The notes under the pieces are model-generated. The model did no database searches, was not told the origin of the DNA, and saw only the letters and a program-made list of their open reading frames with translations. A program made the position numbers and the translations under genes. 64,000 bases of DNA from Eunapius fragilis (taxonomy: Eukaryota > Porifera > Demospongiae > Spongillida > Spongillidae): assembly GCA_963681505.1 (NCBI GenBank), contig OY811971.1, positions 19,478,369 through 19,542,368 on the forward strand, given 5' to 3'. Positions 11,290 through 22,545 of the stretch are shown here, piece by piece. Position 1 is the first letter of the stretch; each line of letters begins with the position of its first letter.

Positions 11290-11660
11290 TTTCACGGATG
11301 CCGACCGCTTAACTTCGGCAGCCTACTTCTTTAGTATCAATACAATTTTGACAGCCATTTTTGATGCATTGAAACACGTTCACACTGTACTTTACCATTT
11401 GCACTAAATACCCACTGAACATCTTCTGGCCACATCTGGGATGTAGTAGAGCAAATTAACGTGCAATGGCTTCTAGTTCTAGGTTACTATTTCGCTGTAC
11501 ACATAGACCAAACTGATGTATTCGTCTAGATAAAGTGCTAGGAGATAATTGAAGCATAGTAGCAATAGTCAACAATTTTGGACTCACCCTTGAGTAATTT
11601 TTATAAGCACAATAGTTTGTACAAGGGTTGACAGGTTGCACAATTATGCAACCCACTTAG
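11290..11660 (-). pseudogene. Possible integrase-core protein fragment inside the PLE
   Basis: Minus-strand reading LLTIATMLQLSPSTLSRRI followed by HQFGL looks like the helix-turn-helix that precedes integrase cores in many uncharacterised metazoan proteins. It is followed, after a stop, by FALLHPRCGQKMFSGYL and, in another frame, ANGKVQCERVSMHQKW, matching the spacing of that family's next segment. It interrupts the PLE reverse transcriptase region and is probably a separate insertion. The identification rests on pattern memory only. Confidence 0.35.
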
Positions 11661-11750
11661 CAATACCTCTGCCTTACGTCAACCTAAATCAACACAGTGA
11701 TATATTTGCATGCTCTTGGACAGACGATCTGTTAAAGGAACTGTCCACAT

Positions 11751-12110
11751 TCACAATCGTTCTAGTGTAGGATTCCCTGTTTTACCAGGGTTATATCCTG
11801 TTCGTCGGTAGAGTTCAGGGACCAATTGGTCTTTATTTCTGAACTCGTATTTTAATCGCAATTTGCGAATAAAGTCGTCGACTTCCTGTCTAAGGATGTG
11901 TTTCTTTTCCATCCTCGGCTTCGGGATAAAAGTCAGACCTTTACTTAGTAGACAAATTGTATTTTTGTCAAGAGTAAAGTCTGAGAGGTTACATATGAAT
12001 TTGCTAGAGCTTTTCGGCTCGTTAGCCCCATCTCTGCATGCTCTAATTAATCTGCCCAAATTTATTGGTGAAAGATTAATGTTTTGGCAACAATGAATGC
12101 ATTTGCACAT
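11751..12110 (-). pseudogene. PLE reverse transcriptase, N-terminal region
   Basis: Contains ICNLSDFTLDKNTICLLSKG and LTFIPKP, then a Lys/Arg-rich helix (VDDFIRKLRLKYEFRNKD). This 'NLS..LT...LLSKGL.F.P.P' signature precedes the RT core in PLE proteins; the same signature recurs at 23,210-23,370 and 33,300-33,440. It is separated from the RT core by the foreign stretch at 11,290-11,660. Confidence 0.65.
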
Positions 12111-12404
12111 AACAGTACACAAACACTCCATGGTTAATGGCGTGCTCGTTTCCTCTCTGAGGGTTTCGACCCTTTCGGGTTGGTTGAAGCCTCTGACTCT
12201 TTTCGGGGTCGTTTTGAGGATTCGGGAACCTTGTCTATACACACAAGCACACACACACACACACACCATGCCCGTTACGGTCAGACGCCAACCCCCGGTC
12301 CAACAACCCGCACAAGTTGGTTGCAGGTCTGTCGCAGGGAGATAGCTGGAGCCTACAATCTTTGGTCACAGGAATTCACTGTTGGCTCCGTATGTGCGTG
12401 CTGG

Positions 12405-13450
12405 TCAGTATTTCTCGACTCCCCTTTCGGCCTGAGAGAGAAATAGAGGGTTTTTAACTTGCTTTCGCGAGTGATATCTAATACCTTCTTTGAATCTGGC
12501 AGCCATTTCGAGCTGGCGTTGTGCCAGAGATACTGATTCCGTCTGTACGAGATCCCACTGCTCTTTAAGCTTTTTCAAGCCGAGCTCTGTGCAATTTGCC
12601 TTCTGGAGAGATGTGGTGGTCCTATTCAGATGATTTTCAACCTTTAGCCGTTGTTTTTCGGCTAACTCTGTTTCGAATCGGATGGCTAGCTCCGTTCTAG
12701 CTTTCCAGAACGACCTATCGAGAGCAATCCAACGTTCTTGCATCTCCTCGGAGGCATCACCAAAAGTGACGGCCTTGGGAGCGAAGCTGGGCGGGTACGA
12801 TCCTTTTGCAAGGTCAGTTTCAAGGCGTTTAGCCTTTAACTGTCCCCTTCCTGCCTTCACAGTAAGGGTGGTTAGCGTCTTGCCGGCCAACTTTAGTAGA
12901 CTCATACAATCTGCATATGCCTCCCCCTCGAGCGGGGCATCTCTGCCCGGCTCTCGCCTTTGGCTGGCTTGGCTCTCTTCCACACAAGTGGGGATAGGAT
13001 TAGGATTGGGGTCCCTACGAAGGGACTCAAGTAGGCCCCAAACCAAAGACGAGCGAGCTTGGGGTAAGACAACCTTTTGCTGCAGGCTGGATGGGCCGGG
13101 CGTTTTGGTAGATTGTTCGAGCTCTACTTCAATCCTCGCCGTTGCACCTATGGGTGCTGAGGGTTGAGATGTTTCCATCTCTACGACTCTTGAAATGGTT
13201 CCCGTTAGGGAGACCTCTTCCGACAAGGCGTGACCAGGATCGAGTACGACCATTACGGGGGGATTTCTCCCTCTCTGTCATTGGAGTGGCTGGGGGGAAT
13301 TTCTCCACCATTTTCGCCAGGGCTATCTCTAGTCGTTTTGGATCGAACTCTCTGTTGGAGAGTTTGTCGATAGGCTATCCCGATTATTTGACGGGCCGCT
13401 TCCGAGCTCGTACACCTTTTCTGCATTCTTAGTCCGAGGCATTTCTGCGG
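12405..13450 (-). pseudogene. PLE ORF1-like region
   Basis: The main open stretch (12,405-13,253) is rich in Lys, Glu and Leu, with likely coiled coil in its second half (RFETELAEKQRLKVENH, then LKKLKEQWDLVQTE). It lies directly 5' of the RT in the same orientation, as ORF1-type parts do in PLEs. A DPNPNPIP stretch is encoded by degenerate telomere-like repeats near 13,005. An upstream start MPRTKNAEK lies near 13,440 in another frame. No catalytic motif is present, so a nucleic-acid-binding or packaging role is inference. Confidence 0.5.
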
Positions 13451-13559
13451 GGAGACATGATTTCAAAATTACAAACAGACTTGGGTTTTCGCCCGTTTGG
13501 CTGTTCGACCCAACGCGTTTCACGGAAGGATCACTCCGACCGATCATCAGGGGGGGGGG

Positions 13560-14640
13560 TTGACCTTGGTTATAAGGTTGACCCAGTCTCCAACAACCTG
13601 TATTACCTTTTCAATTTCTTTAAGGCACAGGGGAACAGTGGCGGCAGCAGATAGAAGAATTGGAGAACAGTTTTTAGTAAAACACATTTCTCCGAAGTGA
13701 TAGCATGCCGCTAGGCAATGTATTAGCTAAACACTTTTCCAACCAGTAGACGAGGGGCGAGTACCGACAGGGATAGAGTCCATACGCGGTGCCCGGGTCC
13801 GATCGTTTTCCAATTTGAAGGGCATTTCACCCACGGATAATTAAGTGGTCTGCGTCAGCATTCGGTTTCCAGTGTATGATCTATAATAGAGTCCGTGCAA
13901 GGTGCGTATGGAGTCGCTATGCTCTGTATCGACGGGCATTTCACCCACGGGTATAAGAACCCATATCAACACGATCGTATTGGCGCCACGCCCATTGCTC
14001 GATCTATTTCCCAAGGAACGATCTTGCTCGGCATTGAGTTTTCGATAACCGGCGTATCGAAGGGTCAGTGTTTTTTGTGTGAGTAGAGTATTCTCTAAAC
14101 ACGACGCCACATGTACCCCGATACAAACAAAGAACACGAATATCGGTTTACAGATTCATAGGTTTTATGGCCTCCTCTGTTCGCCCTCAAGTTTTCAAGG
14201 TGATTTACCTTCAAAAGAGTTGAGTGATTCGAATAACCGATATATAAAACCGTTTAAGGTTTTATACCCACACGTAAGATAAAGTGCTTACGGTGTAGTT
14301 ATTAACTCCTAGCACTTTCGGGACAACACTTTTTGGTGTTGAATATCATTAAGAACGCTCATATCTTAAATGAAGCGTTCGAGACTCCAGAATGTCATTT
14401 TTCAATAACCCTTTCTGTCTTGTATAGTCTCCGATCCGGGTCTATACAGTTTGCCGCACGGGTGTCATTGTACTAACTTAGTAGGCTATATGCATGTTCT
14501 AAGTTTCCAAATGACTTGCCTCTTTAGTACCTGTCTCTAGGCTGTATGCCATTTCTAGCTGGGCCTAGGTTAGGTTCAGTTTTTTCGGAATGGTAAGTAT
14601 ATATATATATACACACGAGAGAGAATGCCGTATTTGTCGT
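13560..14640. other. PLE untranslated or degenerate region
   Basis: No supported ORF. A block with 'gggcatttcacccacgg' occurs twice (13,821 and 13,930), with 'gagtccatacgc' and 'gtatggagtcgc' nearby, a small diverged duplication. A TA dinucleotide run lies near 14,600. Confidence 0.35.
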
Positions 14641-14654
14641 TCGTTATAGGATAA

Positions 14655-15385
14655 TGACTTCCTTTTGGTCTGGGGACCTTTGTCGTATGAATAAATTATT
14701 TCTAAATGTATTCGAGGCTTTATATCTGTTGGGAGGGGCTTTCACCTAACTCCTCTATTGGATATGGCCAGACGACATGGGAAATGTTTGCAAAGATGCT
14801 AAGATGGCGATTTCCGTTGGTCTGGGGACCTTTGTCGTATGAATAAATTATTTCTAAATTTATTCAGAGCTTTATATCCGTTGGGAGGGGCTTTAGCTGG
14901 ACTCCTCCCTTGAATAGGGCCTGACGACATGGAAAATATTTGCAAAGACCGCCCACTGCTAAGATGGCAATTTCCGTTGGTCTGGGGACCTTTGTCGTAT
15001 GAATAAATTATTTCTAAATTTATTCAAGGCTTTTATATCTGTTGGGCGGGGTTTTACCCGGACTCCTCCCTTGGATACGGCCGAACGACATGGAAAGTAT
15101 TTGCAAAGACCGCCGACTGTTTAAGATGGCGATTTCCGTTGGTCTGGGGACCTTTGTCGTATAAATAATTTCTAAATTTATTCAAGGCTTTATATCTGTT
15201 GGGAGGGGCTATAGCCAGAGTCCTCCCTTGGATACTGCCTGACGACATGAAAAATATTTGCAAAGACCGCCGACTGTTAAGATGGTGATTTCCGTTGGTC
15301 TGGGGACCTTTGTCGTATGAATAAATTATTTCTAAATTTATTCCAGGCTTTATATCCGTTGGGAGGGGCTTTACCCGGACTCAGG
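14655..15385 (+). repeat. ~152-162 bp tandem array, five copies
   Basis: TCTGGGGACCTTTGTCGTAT recurs at about 14,669, 14,821, 14,981, 15,143 and 15,299, giving spacings of 152, 160, 162 and 156 bp. Each unit also has ATAAATTATTTCTAAA, GCTTTATATC and GACGACATGG. Copies differ by small indels. The array lies between the first ORF of PLE copy 1 and the rest of that element. Confidence 0.85.
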
Positions 15386-15833
15386 GCGTTAGGGCCCCCA
15401 CGGGTCCTGGTTCCAACCCCACTCCCGATCCCGTAGCTGGTGTCTCTTGTCTGTTAGGGCTCACGGTCTGTGCAAACGTTCTTTTCACTCCAGCAGTGTG
15501 TGGTAGTGTGTTTGCATGTGTGTGTGTATGTGTGTGTGCAATGTCGTTAGGCGCTTGCGCTTGCTTGGGCGCCTGCGCAACCCCAACTACTACTTCCACT
15601 CCTCTACTTTCGTCCACAATCCCCTCTATAGCCATCAACATAGTACCCCCCTCTACTTCATTACCACTGCCGTCTACATCGTTATCACTCACATTCCTAT
15701 TAGCGCCCACCTTACATGTTGCATCCAGGGCGTTCTTCAAGTTCTTTACCGGCGTTCTTTTGACGGGCATTCCGCGTGCGAATACCCTTCCCATGATGAA
15801 CAAATTGAGATGCAAACTTGATAAGATACACAA
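15381..15833 (-). pseudogene. PLE 5' ORF fragment (RTPVKN-type N terminus)
   Basis: The likely start is MGRVFARGMPVKRTPVKN, just 3' of the hammerhead-like motif. The RTPVKN signature, followed by K..G.N, also opens the PLE stretch at 24,550-24,993, supporting a shared 5' ORF. The tail is low-complexity (Thr/His repeats encoded by a GT run, then Pro/Gly) and runs into the tandem array. Function unknown. Confidence 0.4.
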
Positions 15834-15870
15834 TGTTTCGGCTGGAGGCCTTTGTCAAGTGCAAGTTTAC
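15812..15870 (-). ncRNA. Degenerate hammerhead-like motif at PLE 5' end
   Basis: Minus strand: GTAAACTTG, CAC, TTGACAAA, hairpin GGC-CTCCA-GCC, GAA, ACA-TTG-TGT, A, TCTTAT, then CAAGTTTGC. The outer strands pair over nine positions (one T-G pair), and stem II and GAA are in hammerhead order. The CUGANGA core is not kept, so it is likely a decayed relic. It sits immediately upstream of the PLE 5' ORF, where a pseudo-LTR hammerhead is expected. Confidence 0.35.
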
Positions 15871-16077
15871 AAAAATTCAAAAAATGAATGAATATGTCAT
15901 AATGTTTCCACGCATGCGTGGGAAAAAAAACAGAAACCATGGTGCGCGTTAATTAGAATAACATATTTGCAAAGTGTGAGTGACTATGTGAATAGTGTTT
16001 TAAGTATGGGAACCATATTTCTAAAATAAAAGACAGATTTTATAAAAATAAAATGATGTATGAATAAATAAATAAAT

Positions 16078-16643
16078 GGGAAAGTTTCCGAGAAAAGGGA
16101 CCTAGCGTGTATTATAATAAAGCATAATAAAAATGCATTACGTTTGAAATGCTATAACTTCCGAACGGTTAACGCTATCGTCTTCCTATTTTCAGCACTT
16201 CATACTATACCATTTCTCTATTGTAAAAAACATTTTGGGATCTTGAACATGCTCCATGCCAGTATCGCGATGTCCGATACCCCAAGGGGTTCAAACCCGC
16301 CATAACTTTCGGCAGGAGTAATCAAATCGCTCCAAATTCGGTTTGTCGGTAGAGAGGTCCTGCAGCTATTGATTTGTTCTGTTCGTTAATTTTTATGTTA
16401 TCCGTTGCGGAGATACAGCTGTGCAAAGTAAGTACAAGTTTCCCGCTCGAATCGCGCCGTTGTATCTGCGCGAACCGATTCCATTCACCGATGTATACAT
16501 GAATATTCAACTACATCCACCCACCATCACTGTGACGCAATGTAAGTTGTCTGGGGACCTGAATAATTTGCTTTAATTCGCCTGTGATTTCGAAGACGAA
16601 GATCGAAGAAGTTTGAGAGCGGTAGCGGTAACTAGCTGTGGAG
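16078..16643 (+). repeat. Foldback left arm
   Basis: Inverted match to 19,639-20,204. It encodes the same 62-codon open frame as the other arm, a by-product of the repeat. It contains TCTGGGGACCTGAATAA near 16,551, related to the motif of the 14.7-kb array. Confidence 0.85.
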
Positions 16644-17310
16644 TCTCAGTCTCAGTTAGCTCTAGTTGTTGCTAGATGACGATTCGTCTTTGATAGCACA
16701 TTCAGACACATAAGCACACAGTTGGTCACAACTGTAAAAGTGTGAGATAAAGGTATACATGTAAAGGTATGCTCTACACATACATCCAGCTACAAAACAG
16801 ATAGTTGTGCCAAAAGGCATCCACAGATACTATTGTGCCAAAAGAGACCCTGTAAGGTACATGTATACACAACACCTGCCTGGGTTATCTTATCTTGATA
16901 GGCATGGCGTAATCAATTTTGCTTATGTAAACTCATCCTTAGGGGGTATATGTACAAGTTTGACAACATTTTACAAACGCACATTGGTGACACATTAGGA
17001 AGCACCATCATATGGGAACGTGGCAGAGGACCAGTTGTAAGGAGCAACATACATGTACTTTGAGGACAAACATAATGCTCATGATATGACACTTCAGTAA
17101 ATCGAGCACTGTGTCCTTGCCATGGAACAACTACATGTACATGTAACCATAACCACTATTTCTATGCACAGAGGACCAATCACAAGACACTAATGTGTGC
17201 ACATAGAAACAGCTAAAGAAAATTCAAGGTGAACATAGGAATAGTATTTAGAGAGGAAAAATGAGAACTGTCAGCTGAATGCATGCTACTACATGTATGC
17301 ATGTACACGT
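16644..17310. other. Foldback interior, no gene
   Basis: Rich in ACATGTAC-type words; no supported ORF. Confidence 0.4.
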
Positions 17311-19077
17311 ACCAATACATGTGTAGCAAACCACTAGCAAATGACTGTGTACGTACACGTACATGAACGAAGGTGCAGTCCACTGGGTGTAGGTAGGCTT
17401 TAAGGCAGGGAAAACCTGCAATCACTCCTGTTCTAAACAGTCCTGTTGACGGAATGAAGAAACAAGTTGAGCACACATGGCAGTGCATAGGTGCAGCGAA
17501 ACTGTGTACAAGTGCTGTGTGTACAAGTGTTGTGCGCATGTATGTGTGGAGACAAGAAGCATGCACGCGTAGAGGTTCAATCCTATGGGGACATGATAAA
17601 CGTACATTGTACTGTGTGCACAGCTGCACAACTAGATGTATAACAAACTACTAGGAAATGACTGTGTAAGTACACGTACATGTACGAAGGTGCAGTCCAC
17701 TGGGGGTAGGTAGGCTTTAAGGCAGGGAAAACCTGCAATCACTCCTGTTCTAAACAGTCCTGTTGACGGAATGAAGAAACAAGTTGAGCACACATGGCAG
17801 TGCATAGGTGCAGCGAAACTGTGTACAAGTACTGTGTGTACAAGTGTTGTGCGCATGTATGTGTGGAGACAAGAAGCATGCACGCGTAGAGGTTCAATCC
17901 TATGGGGACATGATAAACGTACATTGTACTGTGTGCACACCTGCACAACTAGATGTATAACAAACTACTAGGAAATGACTGTGTACGTACACGTACATGT
18001 ACGAAGGTGCAGTCCACTGGGGGTAGGTAGGCTTTAAGGCAGGGAAAACCTGCAATCACTCATGTTCTAAACAGTCCTGTTGACGGAATGAAGAAACAAG
18101 TTGAGCACACATGGCAGTGCATAGGTGCAGCGAAACTGTGTACAAGTGCTGTGTGTACAAGTGTTGTGCGCATGTATGTGTGGAGACAAGAAGCATGCAC
18201 GTGTAGAGGTTCAATCCTATGGGGACATGATAAACGTACATTGTACTGTGTGCACAGCTGCACAACTAGATGTATAACAAACTACTAGCAAATGACTGTG
18301 TAGGTACACGTACATGTACGAAGCTGCAGTCCACTGGGTGTAGGTAGGCTTTAAGGCAGGGAAAACCTGCAATCACTCCTGTTCTAAACAATCCTGTTGA
18401 CGGAATGAAGAAACAAGTTGAGCACACATGGCAGTGCATAGGTGCAGCGAAACTGTGTACAAGTGCTGTGTGTACAAGTGTTGTGCGCATGTATGTGAGG
18501 AGACAAGAAGCATGCACGTGTAGAGGTTCAATCCTATGGGGACATGATAAACGTACATTGTACTGTGTGCACAGCTGCACAACTAGATGTATAACAAACT
18601 ACTAGGAAATGACTGTGTAAGTACACGTACATGTACGAAGGTGCAGTCCACTGGGGGTAGGTAGGCTTTAAGGCAGGGAAAACCTGCAATCACTCCTGTT
18701 CTAAACAGTCCTGTTGACGGAATGAAGAAACAAGTTGAGCACACATGGCAGTGCATAGGTGCAGCGAAACTGTGTACAAGTGCTGTGTGTACAAGTGTTG
18801 TGCGCATGTATGTGAGGAGACAAGAAGCATGCACGTGTAGAGGTTCAATCCTATGGGGACATGATAAACGTACATTGTACTGTGTGCACAGCTGCACAAC
18901 TAGATGTGTAACAAACTACTAGCAAATGACTGTGTACGTACACGTACATGTACGAAGGTGCAGTCCACTGGGTGTAGGTAGGCTTTAAGGCAGGGAAAAC
19001 CTGCAATCACTCCTGTTCTAAACAGTCCTGTTGACGGAATGAAGAAACAAGTTGAGCACACATGGCAGTGCATAGGT
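17311..19077 (+). repeat. 317-bp satellite array, about 5.5 copies
   Basis: ATGACTGTGTA(A/C/G)GTACACGTAC recurs at 17,341, 17,658, 17,975, 18,292, 18,609 and 18,926, an exact 317-bp period, with the last copy ending near 19,077. Copies differ at only a few positions. Each unit contains palindromic GTACACGTACATGTAC. Open frames of 66-104 codons repeat on both strands at the same period and are by-products. Confidence 0.92.
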
Positions 19078-19638
19078 GTTGTGTACAAGTGCATGCGTGT
19101 ACGTGTTGTGTGTGCATGTGTTTAGGGTGCAGCACAGGGGTAGGGTGGAGTCCACTCAATAGCTAACTTAAAAGAGGGCCTGCTCCATGGCTGACACTGT
19201 TCATGTAGCTGTAGGGTGGGTGGAGTCCACTCAAAAGAGAGTCCACTCCATCGCTAACACTGTTCACTGTAAGGAATGGGTGTAGGGTGCAGTGCGGGAG
19301 GTAGGGTTTGTCTACTATTTGGTCTACTCCACACTCGTTTGTAGTTGTTCCACTATCTTCTGGACACACCTATCTGCCTGCCATCTCTACAGCTGTTTAC
19401 TGCTGGAGTCCATTCCACAGCTCTGCCTGGTTTTGTTTCACAGTTATACTTATCCTCTGTCGTATTTTCTGCCATAGGGTCCATTGCATAGCTGCCTGCC
19501 TTAGGGTTACTCCATGCCGTCTGCTGCGGTGCTCATTCCACTGCTGTCTGCCGTAGGATAGTAGCTGCGTACTGCATGTAGTTACTCCACTGTCTGCCAT
19601 ACTCCACAGCTGTCCACTACGGGAACTCGTCTGCGGTG
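19078..19638. repeat. Diverged short repeats in foldback interior
   Basis: Imperfect repeats of 'ggagtccactc', 'cacagctgtc' and 'ggtgtagggtgcag' type with no constant period. No gene. Confidence 0.45.
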
Positions 19639-20204
19639 CTCCACAGCTAGTTACCGCTACCGCTCTCAAACTTCTTCGATCTTCGTCTTCGAAATCACAG
19701 GCGAATTAAAGCAAATTATTCAGGTCCCCAGACAACTTACATTGCGTCACAGTGATGGTGGGTGGATGTAGTTGAATATTCATGTATACATCGGTGAATG
19801 GAATCGGTTCGCGCAGATACAACGGCGCGATTCGAGCGGGAAACTTGTACTTACTTTGCACAGCTGTATCTCCGCAACGGATAACATAAAAATTAACGAA
19901 CAGAACAAATCAATAGCTGCAGGACCTCTCTACCGACAAACCGAATTTGGAGCGATTTGATTACTCCTGCCGAAAGTTATGGCGGGTTTGAACCCCTTGG
20001 GGTATCGGACATCGCGATACTGGCATGGAGCATGTTCAAGATCCCAAAATGTATTTTACAATAGAGAAATGGTATAGTATGAAGTGCTGAAAATAGGAAG
20101 ACGATAGCGTTAACCGTTCGGAAGTTATAGCATTTCAAACGTAATGCATTTTTATTATGCTTTATTATAATACACGCTAGGTCCCTTTTCTCGGAAACTT
20201 TCCC
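19639..20204 (-). repeat. Foldback right arm
   Basis: Inverted copy of 16,078-16,643 with very few differences (for example a 1-nt change in the run near 20,050). Confidence 0.85.
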
Positions 20205-20581
20205 AAATAATAAAATATATCTCCAAAGAAAATAAAAATATACAAAAATAAAGAACTTGAATTCATCCATTGACTTCGGTAGAGACGGTGTGTGGGTGGA
20301 TTTCCTGAATGGGGAGTGTTGCGTCCTAGTTAGGTTTAGGTTTAGTTTGGGGGGGGGTGAGTAGATGGATTTTGAATATCCGAAGTGGGTACTGTTGGGT
20401 CCTAGTTAGGTTAGGTTTAGATTTGAGGTGGTAGTAGATGGATCTGGAATACTGTTGTGTCCTAGTTAGGCTTGGTTTTGAGAAAGTAAGTAGATGGATC
20501 AGCCATAGTGTGAGATGGTGATTGTGATGGTTGTTTTGTTTTTGGACCGGGTCACAGGTAGTAATTGAGTCCTAGTGGTAG
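20205..20581 (+). repeat. Imperfect ~75-bp repeats downstream of PLE
   Basis: 'gtcctagttagg' recurs at about 20,322, 20,399 and 20,459, each followed by 'gtagatggat'. No gene. It may be the 3' untranslated part of the PLE that follows on the minus strand. Confidence 0.5.
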
Positions 20582-21013
20582 CTATGATTTCATTCTTTTT
20601 ATCCATAGGGTCTCACATCTCCTTCTTTCATGGAAGTTCGCTACATGTTGCACTATCGTGAGTGTTGCTTCACAGAAATTATGTGACTCCCTCCTATAGT
20701 GCCTATATATGGGCTTATTGTCCCCTCCCTCTAGTTTGTTACGATGTGCCCTCATTCTACGCCCTACTGTGGTGCCAGTCTCGCCAACATACTGTGTCCC
20801 GCACCTGCCACATGTGATAACGTATATCACCTCTTTACTTTTGCACGTATAAGTGCCTTCAATGGGGTACGTTTGGTGTGAAGCTGTCGAGTGTATGTGC
20901 GAAACATTTTTGATAAGCTTGCAGCACTCACATTGGGGGTGATTGCAGTTTGTGTTATTGGTGGGGAAGCAGACGTAAGATTCAGTGAGGCCTATGACTG
21001 GGGGATTGCGCAC
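20582..21013 (-). pseudogene. GIY-YIG endonuclease domain of PLE copy 2
   Basis: A CNHPQCECC cluster is followed by VIYVITCGRCGTQYVGETG (GIY-YIG core as IYV and YVG), GRRMRAHRNK, PIYRHYRRESHNF and ETLWIKRMKS. These are the catalytic Arg/His/Glu blocks of the domain. In PLEs it nicks the target for primed reverse transcription. The frame is open for 143 codons, but the upstream RT is broken. Confidence 0.85.
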
Positions 21014-22095
21014 GTTTTTTCAGTCTAGCCCTTACTACCATCTTGGAAACGGATTTCCCTACGGTATATGATGAGAGGGGGCCACCATCAAACTTGTTGG
21101 CAAGGTCAGGCACGTTGGTCACAACATCCCACGATTGGTTTAGGATCCAACCGATAGGTTTGGTTTTCCTGCCGAACTGTTGTACCATTACAGGCCTACG
21201 GACACTTTATTCTCCAAAAGGAGTTTACGGTTCTCGTACTGTCTACTTTTCATCCACCTGTCTAGGAGGTGGGGAGGATATCCCCTAAGTTTTAGAGCCT
21301 CCTTCAGTCTCTGTGTAGTTTGTAGGTACGTAACATTGTCACTAGAGTTACGGATGAATCGTGTGCACTCACCTACTACAATACCCTTGAAGACGGACGG
21401 GGGGTGGGATGAAGAATAGTGCAGATAGTTCAATGGTCATCTGGTTCGTTTGTTTAAAGAATGGCTTAATATCCAGGATCCCACTACTTCTGAACCTGTT
21501 ACCCTTGTATAATGGGATGTCAAGGAAATTGATTTCGGAATCAGATGTAGTAATAGTATATTTAATTCTTACCTTCTGCGTGTTTAACCTTTCAAAGGCT
21601 CTATTAAGATCTCCCTGGCCGTGAGGCCATGTGAAAAGATTATCGTCAATATACCTGAGATATATTTCAGGTTTAAGAGGTTCGTTTCGCCAAAACTCCG
21701 CCTCAAGGTACGCCATATATAATATGGCGAAGGGGGGGGGCCATACTTGTACCCATGGCAGTTCCATATTTCTGACGGTATGACTTTCCATTGAAGTTAA
21801 AGATGTTATGCTTTAACACGTATTTGAACATTTCCCTGATTACAACGGGTGGCAGCCAGAAGGCACCTCTTCCCTATATCTCTCCATAAACAAGAGGGCT
21901 ATTTCCACCCCCTCGTCTTGAGGGATGTTTGTGTACAAGCTGCCTATGTCCATTGTAACCAAAAGGCTATGGGGCTGAATAGTTGTTGACTCGATGATGT
22001 TAATCAGGTGTTTAGAGTCTTTGACATATGATTTAACTCTCTTAACGATGGGGTTAAGGAGAAAGCTAATGAACCTGGTTTTTTTTATGGTGAAT
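20582..22095 (-). mobile_element. Penelope-like element 3' half, broken (copy 2)
   Basis: The minus strand carries RT motif A (LVTMDIGSLYTNIPQDEG), APPFAILYMAYLE, LRYIDDNLFTW, INFLDIPLYKGNRF and the thumb (SSSHPPSVFKGIVVGE), then a Cys cluster and a GIY-YIG nuclease at the C terminus. This domain order is diagnostic of an endonuclease-positive PLE. It is 5'-truncated near 22,095 and in several frames. It is distinct in sequence from the copies at 10.3 and 31 kb. Confidence 0.85.
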
Positions 22096-22125
22096 AGTAA
22101 GAACTCAAGCTGAGAAGGGTACTCA

Positions 22126-22545
22126 CATGGTGGTGTGTGGGTTCATGCTGAGTTGAAATCCAATGACCCTTACGGAGCGATTGTGTATGATAATGGAGTC
22201 ATCTATGTTGGGAGCGCTCATAATAGCATCATCGTGTTCAACCAAGCAGGCCAAACGAAATTTACTATTATAGGCAGAGCTAGAATTGGTGATGGGGAGT
22301 TTAATAGATCCCTCATCAGGGAGACGAAATGTATGTAGTGGACTGCCACAACCACCAGATACTAACACTAACTTAATGGGACTGTTCCGTAATACATTTG
22401 GTCAGAAGGGAGTGGGTCCTGTGCAGTTTGATGGTCCTATGTATGTCATTGGTGATGCAAACAATAGATCAATTGTTTCTGACTCGGGTAGTCACACCGG
22501 ATTCAAACATTCACTAATAATGGAGATTGGTTATCTGTCATAGAG
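22126..22545 (+). pseudogene. NHL-repeat gene fragment (decayed)
   Basis: Plus strand reads NDPYGAIVYDNGVIYVGS then NSIIVFNQAGQTKFTIIG and DGEFN. In a second frame it reads FGQKGVGPVQFDGP then VIGDANNRSIVSDSGSH. The pattern (GxxGPxQFxxPxxIxVDxxNxxIYVxDxxNxRIxVF) is that of NHL beta-propeller repeats, found in TRIM-NHL and related proteins. At least one frameshift near 22,300 and stops interrupt it. It is probably a remnant of a host gene trapped between two PLE pieces. Roughly two repeats remain. Confidence 0.5.

Larger units (their letters stand above)
10300..15870 (-). mobile_element. Penelope-like element, broken (copy 1)
   Basis: The minus-strand order is: hammerhead-like motif (15,812-15,870), a first ORF with RTPVKN near its start (15,381-15,833), a 160-bp tandem array, a Lys/Glu-rich ORF1-like stretch (12,405-13,450), a reverse-transcriptase N-terminal region (11,751-12,100) and RT core motifs (10,620-11,233). 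This order fits a PLE. No GIY-YIG domain was found at its 3' side. It is in several frames and holds foreign sequence, so it is a dead, old copy. The outer limits are estimates. Confidence 0.65.
16078..20204. mobile_element. Foldback element with 566-bp arms and internal satellite
   Basis: The left arm 16,078-16,643 and right arm 19,639-20,204 are inverted copies of equal length (566 bp), starting GGGAAAGTTTCCGAG. AAAT abuts both ends and may be a 4-bp target duplication, but the flanks are AT-rich so this is weak. The 3-kb interior has no transposase and is largely a 317-bp tandem array plus diverged short repeats. It is a large non-autonomous element of unknown superfamily, lying between two PLE remnants. 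Confidence 0.8.

Noticed and set aside
16270-16310. Possible tRNA B box (GGTTCAAACCC)
   Set aside because: No A box, acceptor stem or anticodon arm at suitable spacing; it lies in the foldback arm and is duplicated only because the arm is.
17213-19094. Repeated 66-104 codon open frames
   Set aside because: They recur at exactly 317 bp on both strands and are by-products of the satellite.
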